A stretch of 46,741 bases of DNA from the NCBI GenBank assembly GCA_002427045.1, contig DIPO01000074.1, positions 15,432-62,172 on the forward strand. Direction: 5' to 3'. Under the pieces are notes generated by a model. It did not search any database, was not told where the DNA came from, and worked only from the letters and a program-made list of their open reading frames with translations. The position numbers and the translations under genes are program-made. Each line of letters starts with the position of its first letter. Position 1 is the first letter of the stretch. Origin of the DNA: Firmicutes bacterium UBA5486. GTDB taxonomy: Bacteria > Bacillota > UBA4882 > UBA10575. This document shows positions 41,587 to 46,741 of the stretch, in pieces.

Positions 41587-44500
41587 TTGCGTTTGTGGCA
41601 TTCATTACTCTTATTATTCTTGTTGTTTCAGGCGGTTTTAGCTGTAGATAGTGAAAAGCAAACGGATGGTTCTATTGAAACACTACAGGCTGGAATCGAA
41701 AAGATGGATCCCGAAAATGAAATAATAGACCAACGGTCCGAATATCGGCGAAGCTTTAAAGATGACCAAGGGAAAATTGTTACTTTCATTGCCACATCTC
41801 CCTTGAACTATTTAGAAGACGACAACCAGTATTATCCGATTGAAACTAATATAGTTGCCGAAAAAGCCGGGTCCAAGCCTATGCTCTTTCGAGCCAATAA
41901 GGCTGTTAGCAACGAAGGTGCTGATCTCGGTGAACTCTATGGGGTGCAGCGTTTTCGTTATCATGCGGTTAATAATACGGTGAAAGCCCATTTTGCCGAG
42001 AAATCTGACAGTGGGGTTGTTTTTGAGTACCAGAATAAGCCAATTATATTCCAAATTGACCATCAGTATAAACGTTCTGCCAAAATTAGTAATAATAAAA
42101 TAAGATATGAAAAAATATTTGACAACTGCGATCTGGAATATACAGTGCTTCCAGGAGGAATAAAAGATGAATTAATCTTTCATTCTCTCCCGGAAAAACC
42201 AATTTTAAGCTTTAGGGTTGATTTTGGTGACTTAAAGACGGAAGATGGACCCGAAGGATCCATCAATTTAGTTGACAATGCAGGAAATGTCATTTATACA
42301 ATTCACCCATCATTTATGTTTGAAAAAGAAAACGAAGAAAACTCTATGGAGATCGAAACCAGGTTTCACCGTCAAGGCGCCCAGCTTTATTGTGACCTAG
42401 TGCTCAATATGGGTTGGTTAAAGGATAAAAATCGGAAATATCCAGTAGTAGTGGATCCCCTAGTTTCAGCGGGGGAATTAACCAGTCACGGCCAACAGAA
42501 ACGACGCTTTTTGTTTTATGCTCCCGAAAGCTACGGGATGATTAAATGTCGAATTGATATTGACGGCCCTGGTTACCATGGTCATTTGTCGGAGCATGAC
42601 CCTGCAGAAGCCCATTTTAAAGACTTAACTCTAAACGAACATTTGTTACCATCTTATGAAGGATATCATAATTACAATAAGCAAAGTCCGGAAATATCGC
42701 TTATAGCCGGACATTATTATGAAGTGTCTATTTACGGAGGGCGAAGTAAACATTATATTGGCGGTAAAAAATTTCCTGGCCAAGCCACTGCGATTATTAC
42801 TTATGGAGACGCAAATGGTCGCTTGTTTGCGGAAGTACCATCGGAGGTTTTGTATACAAAAGTTCATAAACATGAAGTGGAGAAAATTTTTGCGCTAGAC
42901 TATCCTCAAACCATAAGCTATACAAGTAACTCGGCGACAACTGCTGGTTTTTGCGTGTATCAAGTAGGAGAAGATACCCCCATCTTCACCTCCTCATCGG
43001 ATAATGGTGCGTTTCAATTAAATGCTGGACCATATAAAGTTGTCGTCCCGCAAAACGCCTGGGCGGAGTTGAGGTTTCCTCGCTTGACCCAAAATTATGA
43101 GAGCCGTATCCTAATGCGAGGTAACCCAGGAATCATTGACTCAACATTTACTTTACCATCCGAATCTGAAGTCAAGATGCATTTTAAAACCGTTAAAAAC
43201 GGATCGCCAAGTAGTATGGGTTATCCTTCCGTTAAAATTCTATCAGGTATGCAGACTATTTATGAACGAAAATTTAATGTTAGTTATTACAATTACTTTG
43301 ACGGTGGCGATAAAGTACGATTGAAGAAGGAAGTCCCCTATCGGCTGATTGTTAGTCGCGGCTCTTCATCCAATTCCGGTTGGGGCTCGCTGGAATTGGA
43401 TCTTTATCATCCAAAGAACAATAGTTGCCAGGTTACAGATCTTAGCCTGGTCGATAACAAGAATAATCCGGTTCAAAATCGTTACGCCAATGGAAATCAT
43501 CATCTCAGTTTCAACTATTCGGATCCGGACGGGAATTCTTTAAAAGAGTACAAACTGACTCTAGAGCAAACCAATTCAGCTAATAAGTATGAATATTGGT
43601 TAAATCCGTCGGGTGATGGGTTTGGTGCCATTAATATTCCATATTTGATGCGGCAGTTTAATTTTGACCCAGGCAGCGAAATACTTTGTCAAGTAGCAGC
43701 CTGGGATGGATTTGGTTTGTATCCTTCGTCCTATTATAATTTTACCTTGGATTTGTCTCCTCCGGCAGTTGATAAATTCCAAGGAGAGGTTAATAGCAGT
43801 AATAATTCGATTGATTTAGAATGCCAAGTACGGGACCTAGAAAGCGGACTGCGGAGTAATAAGATCTCATGGACGGTTAATAGAAAACCCGGGGGTTCTC
43901 ATGAGTTTTCACCGAGCGAATCGACCTTTTCCATACCCGATTTGCCGTGGAACGCTAAGGTAGTGGTTACTTTGGAAGCAATTGATCATACTGAGAATAA
44001 ATCGATCCGCACCTTAGTTTTTTATACTTACCCCCAAAAAGCTACTTTACTAGCGCCTAAACAAGCGCAAAGTCAAACAAAGGCGGAGCTGAAGATTTCA
44101 AAAGCTAAAGCTTCACTTTTAAGGGTTGAGAGACATTTAAAACACGCGGATGGTCGTCTCCAGCTGGATTATGATACCGGATATATGGATCCCTCCCAAT
44201 TAGGGGTAGCGGTTGTAGGGTACCCCCAAGTTTCGCTAGATGTAAAACCAGTTGGTTCAGACTTTATGCAACCGACTGACCTTATTCTGAGCGCAGATGC
44301 CTTTGACTTAGATGGCCGAATTACAAAAGTCTTATTTTTTAACGGAACGAAATACCTCGGTACGGTTGAAAGCAGCCCTTATAATCTTACAGTGCATAAT
44401 TTATCTTTAGGGGAATACCAGTTTACCGCCAGGGCTATAGATGATAGCGGTTTAGAGTCGGTATCTTCTCCCGTAACGATTAGAGTGAAAAATAATGAGC

Positions 44501-45072
44501 CGACGGTATTCATAAAGAATATCAAAAATAATCAGAGTTTCACGTGGCCGACGAATATTACAATCCAGGCCGACGCTATAGACCAGGATGGAACGATCAG
44601 TAAAGTTGAGTTTTATGCCGGTAACATCCACATTGGGACAGCTACCAAAAGCCAAAACAACACCTATAGTGTTTTATGGAGTAATGTACCGCTCGGAACA
44701 CACACCCTGGTAGCAAAAGCGACCGATAATAACGGCGCCGTAACAAGTTCCACACCTATTACGATAAATGTTAGTCCACCACCATTAGGATCTTATAATG
44801 TTTCCTTCAGCTGCTCGACATATGCTGGTGTTAAAAACACCTATACATTATATTTACCGGCAGACCGACCTGCTCCTGGAAGTCATAGTTACGGCCCGCT
44901 TGGGCGGGCAAGTAGCCGCGTAATTAACACAGTAAGCGATGTTAAGACATTTCCCTGCGCTATACGGGTTAACTATGAAGTTACTGTTAAAGATAAAGAA
45001 AAAAGACATCGAGTGGATCCGAGTTTTGTTGTGACTACTGCTAGTAAGGAGTTGTTGAGAATAGCTACTTAA
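41587..45072 (+). CDS. Large secreted beta-rich protein with bacterial Ig-like domains
   Basis: A 1161-residue exported protein. From TTG 41587 it begins with a signal peptide (LLLLFLLFQAVLA-VDSE). The N-terminal ~300 residues, ending in KYPVVVDPLV, resemble the leading region of large Rhs/wall-associated surface proteins. Residues about 300-870 are beta-rich and unrecognised. Two Big_7-type Ig-like domains follow (about 880-970 and 975-1070) with ADAFDLDGRITKVLFFNG and ADAIDQDGTISKVEFYAG. An ATG at 41568 with a better ribosome site (gggggaagaag) encodes another signal-like start but in a different frame and stops after 27 codons. The ORF ends at a stop where the coding pattern continues in the +1 frame. 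Base composition is more GC-rich than its neighbours. Confidence 0.75.
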   Translation: MRLWHSLLLLFLLFQAVLAVDSEKQTDGSIETLQAGIEKMDPENEIIDQRSEYRRSFKDDQGKIVTFIATSPLNYLEDDNQYYPIETNIVAEKAGSKPMLFRANKAVSNEGADLGELYGVQRFRYHAVNNTVKAHFAEKSDSGVVFEYQNKPIIFQIDHQYKRSAKISNNKIRYEKIFDNCDLEYTVLPGGIKDELIFHSLPEKPILSFRVDFGDLKTEDGPEGSINLVDNAGNVIYTIHPSFMFEKENEENSMEIETRFHRQGAQLYCDLVLNMGWLKDKNRKYPVVVDPLVSAGELTSHGQQKRRFLFYAPESYGMIKCRIDIDGPGYHGHLSEHDPAEAHFKDLTLNEHLLPSYEGYHNYNKQSPEISLIAGHYYEVSIYGGRSKHYIGGKKFPGQATAIITYGDANGRLFAEVPSEVLYTKVHKHEVEKIFALDYPQTISYTSNSATTAGFCVYQVGEDTPIFTSSSDNGAFQLNAGPYKVVVPQNAWAELRFPRLTQNYESRILMRGNPGIIDSTFTLPSESEVKMHFKTVKNGSPSSMGYPSVKILSGMQTIYERKFNVSYYNYFDGGDKVRLKKEVPYRLIVSRGSSSNSGWGSLELDLYHPKNNSCQVTDLSLVDNKNNPVQNRYANGNHHLSFNYSDPDGNSLKEYKLTLEQTNSANKYEYWLNPSGDGFGAINIPYLMRQFNFDPGSEILCQVAAWDGFGLYPSSYYNFTLDLSPPAVDKFQGEVNSSNNSIDLECQVRDLESGLRSNKISWTVNRKPGGSHEFSPSESTFSIPDLPWNAKVVVTLEAIDHTENKSIRTLVFYTYPQKATLLAPKQAQSQTKAELKISKAKASLLRVERHLKHADGRLQLDYDTGYMDPSQLGVAVVGYPQVSLDVKPVGSDFMQPTDLILSADAFDLDGRITKVLFFNGTKYLGTVESSPYNLTVHNLSLGEYQFTARAIDDSGLESVSSPVTIRVKNNEPTVFIKNIKNNQSFTWPTNITIQADAIDQDGTISKVEFYAGNIHIGTATKSQNNTYSVLWSNVPLGTHTLVAKATDNNGAVTSSTPITINVSPPPLGSYNVSFSCSTYAGVKNTYTLYLPADRPAPGSHSYGPLGRASSRVINTVSDVKTFPCAIRVNYEVTVKDKEKRHRVDPSFVVTTASKELLRIAT

Positions 45073-45202
45073 CAATACAACAAGGAGGGGAAGTTTTGAG
45101 ATCCCAGCAAATTCTTATATAACAATCCGTTATTACTCCGGTCACCATGATAAACCAAAGATAGGGGACGATATAGATCTGGGATATGATTGTGAATTTA
45201 GA

Positions 45203-46735
45203 ATGACTTTTGAGTATATTTTTGATGAAAATGTTAATGCTTCTACCCAAACGATCGGTCCGGTGAATTATATGGAACCGGTAGTTGTCATGCAAGAACC
45301 TGCTCCGCAAGGACAAAGTACTGCAGCCGATTATGAACTGGTCTATAGCTTCCCCGAACCTGTTCCGGCGCGTAGTCATGAAACCTATGTTTATCGGGTT
45401 TATACGAAAAACGGGGACAAAGAGGTTTTTGATGAGAAAGAGGTCCAAGTAAGTAATAATTCACCGAAAATTTTGAATATGGAGCCTGTACCCGACCTCT
45501 GCACATATAGTTATCATACACTCACTTTTAGATTAAATGAGGTTGTTGATGAGGATGGTGACAGCCTTACCTATACGTACAAAATATTCGGGAAGAGAAA
45601 TACCGGAGAAGATTATACATACGGACCGATCACCCGGGTTGACCGAGAACCGTTCACCGTGACTAACCTTCCTGATGGTAACTATACCTGGACGGTTCAG
45701 GTTAAGGATGAGTACCAAGGTTTGGTAGAAGCTACGGGGGACCTGATTGTAGACAAAGGACAACCGGTTGCATCATTTAAGATCAACAGCGGTAATCGGT
45801 TTACTAATCATTCTTCAGTCACAGTTAATATTGATGAAGCTTATAATGTTCATCGGGTAAGATTCTCTTATGATAATAACAATTGGATGAGCCCGGTGGC
45901 TGATTGGAATAATCCGATTCATCTGACGTTGCCTGGGGGAGAAGGAAAGAAAACCATCTTTATGCAGGCGCAAACTGAGGCGCAAGCTGTTACCGGCGAT
46001 TGGGGGCCGCCTGTATCGATTCAACGGAGCATTATCTTGGATACTAGTCCACCGGCAGTTGAGTACTTCAGTCTCTTTAACCAAGGTCAAACTAATTCTG
46101 TCTATTTCCGCTGGGGAGGGGGAGATGATACCTTAAGCGGGATGGCCGGATATAGAATCCAGTACTGGAACGGTGCGGAATTGGTGGATTTACATACTAA
46201 CGACAATCGGATTACTGTTCCGGCTATAGGCTATAATGTACCAGTAAAACTAAAGGTTCAACTGCTGGACCAAGCCGGGAACAGTTCAGATTGGATTGAG
46301 AACATCGGTTACACTAAAGCAGCTCCCGGCAGTCTTAACTTGACAGAAAGCACCAGCGGCTATACGCCGGAAGATGGGCATTATATTAACTTAAAGCTTA
46401 ACCCAGCCGCAGGCGCCACAAAATACAAGCTAATCTGTGTGGAAAACGCCGGCGGGGGTGATATGGCCGAAGTTGATATGAATACACTTTCCTATAAAGA
46501 TACCACGCTCATCCCTCATGGAGTATATAAATATAAAATTCAAACCTTTAACTCCAATGGTGAAATTACTGAAGCAGAACTTGAACCCCTTCAGGTCGCC
46601 AATGTTGCACCAGAGAAACCTACTGGAGTGGGTCCGAAAGGGTATATTAACAGAATTACGGGAGTCACCCATAGTTTTCACCCTTCTCTTGAACAATTAG
46701 ATGTTGATGGAGATCCAATCTTTTTAGCCCCCTAA
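45203..46735 (+). CDS. Frame-shifted continuation of the large secreted protein (fibronectin/Ig-like repeats)
   Basis: A 510-residue open frame from ATG 45203, but the same frame is open and protein-like from 45065 (FEIPANSYITIRYYSGHHDK) without any start codon near the aaggagggg at 45082. It therefore looks like the continuation of the preceding ORF after a +1 shift near 45060-45075. It contains several beta-sandwich modules: VDEDGDSLTYTYKIFGK near the start, repeated YTWTVQVKDEYQG and NGEITEAE elements typical of Ig-like/fibronectin III surface proteins, and a VDVDGDP-like LDVDGDPIFL at the end. It stops at 46735, six bases before the window end, next to a run of C, so the true gene may continue beyond the window. 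Confidence 0.6.
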   Translation: MTFEYIFDENVNASTQTIGPVNYMEPVVVMQEPAPQGQSTAADYELVYSFPEPVPARSHETYVYRVYTKNGDKEVFDEKEVQVSNNSPKILNMEPVPDLCTYSYHTLTFRLNEVVDEDGDSLTYTYKIFGKRNTGEDYTYGPITRVDREPFTVTNLPDGNYTWTVQVKDEYQGLVEATGDLIVDKGQPVASFKINSGNRFTNHSSVTVNIDEAYNVHRVRFSYDNNNWMSPVADWNNPIHLTLPGGEGKKTIFMQAQTEAQAVTGDWGPPVSIQRSIILDTSPPAVEYFSLFNQGQTNSVYFRWGGGDDTLSGMAGYRIQYWNGAELVDLHTNDNRITVPAIGYNVPVKLKVQLLDQAGNSSDWIENIGYTKAAPGSLNLTESTSGYTPEDGHYINLKLNPAAGATKYKLICVENAGGGDMAEVDMNTLSYKDTTLIPHGVYKYKIQTFNSNGEITEAELEPLQVANVAPEKPTGVGPKGYINRITGVTHSFHPSLEQLDVDGDPIFLAP

Positions 46736-46741
46736 AATGTT

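Noticed and set aside
45065..45448. A 127-residue minus-strand frame at the break in the large secreted gene.
   Set aside because: The plus strand has convincing Ig-like coding here; the minus frame has no recognisable domain or upstream signal.

Overview
The window is AT-rich DNA from a member of the Bacillota with no phage, CRISPR or recognisable transposase gene. It carries a SAM-I (S-box) riboswitch, strong Shine-Dalgarno sites, sigma-A type promoters, an RsfA/Myb-like regulator and many LacI/ABC sugar genes, all typical of low-GC Gram-positives. It also encodes an outer-membrane secretin and a nearly complete type II secretion system, and its sugar-binding proteins are cleaved secreted proteins without a lipobox. 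Together these suggest a diderm (outer-membrane bearing), probably fermentative, anaerobic Firmicute of the Halanaerobiales/Limnochordia/Hydrogenispora kind. That placement is inference; no rRNA is present.

Region 1 (0.2-8.2 kb) holds a YugP-like zinc metallopeptidase, rsmB, ilvE and thrB, then a promoter plus SAM-I riboswitch/terminator controlling four packed genes: a DUF39 (HcyBio) protein, a NIL-domain ferredoxin, a UPF0280 protein and a homocysteine methyltransferase module. This reads as a methionine operon in which homocysteine is made directly from an aspartate-derived aldehyde and inorganic sulfide, then methylated. Region 2 (8.4-10.6 kb) has an RsfA-like Myb protein, tRNA-Pro(GGG) with its own promoter and terminator, a small TIGR04086-type membrane protein and a full-length copy of an intergenic repeat.

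Region 3 (10.6-27.2 kb) contains two parallel alpha-glucoside loci. Each has a LacI regulator, a solute-binding protein, two permeases and a GH65 phosphorylase. The first phosphorylase (probably maltose phosphorylase) is divergent and shares operators of the CGCAAACGTTWGCG type; the second locus uses CCAAAACGTTTTGG operators. Neither has an ATPase subunit. Between them lie tRNA-Trp(CCA), pduL and an FmdB-type zinc ribbon gene.

Region 4 (27.5-28.7 kb) is a lipoprotein joining a glycogen-binding (CBM48/E-set-like) domain to a cysteine phosphatase (HCRIGTDRTG), an architecture reminiscent of the eukaryotic glucan phosphatases laforin and SEX4. I consider it the most unusual single gene here.

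Region 5 (28.8-41.0 kb) is the type II secretion cluster: prepilin peptidase, GspE, F, G, H, I, J, K, L, M and a PDZ-less GspC on the plus strand, then GspD convergent on the minus strand with five tandem N0/STN-like domains. Region 6 (41.0-46.7 kb) encodes a very large secreted beta-rich protein with bacterial Ig-like domains, interrupted by at least one apparent frameshift and cut by the window end. An interspersed family of short repeats (ends GGAATTGCATAATT, core CCAGGTGARTCRAC) sits in many intergenic spaces.
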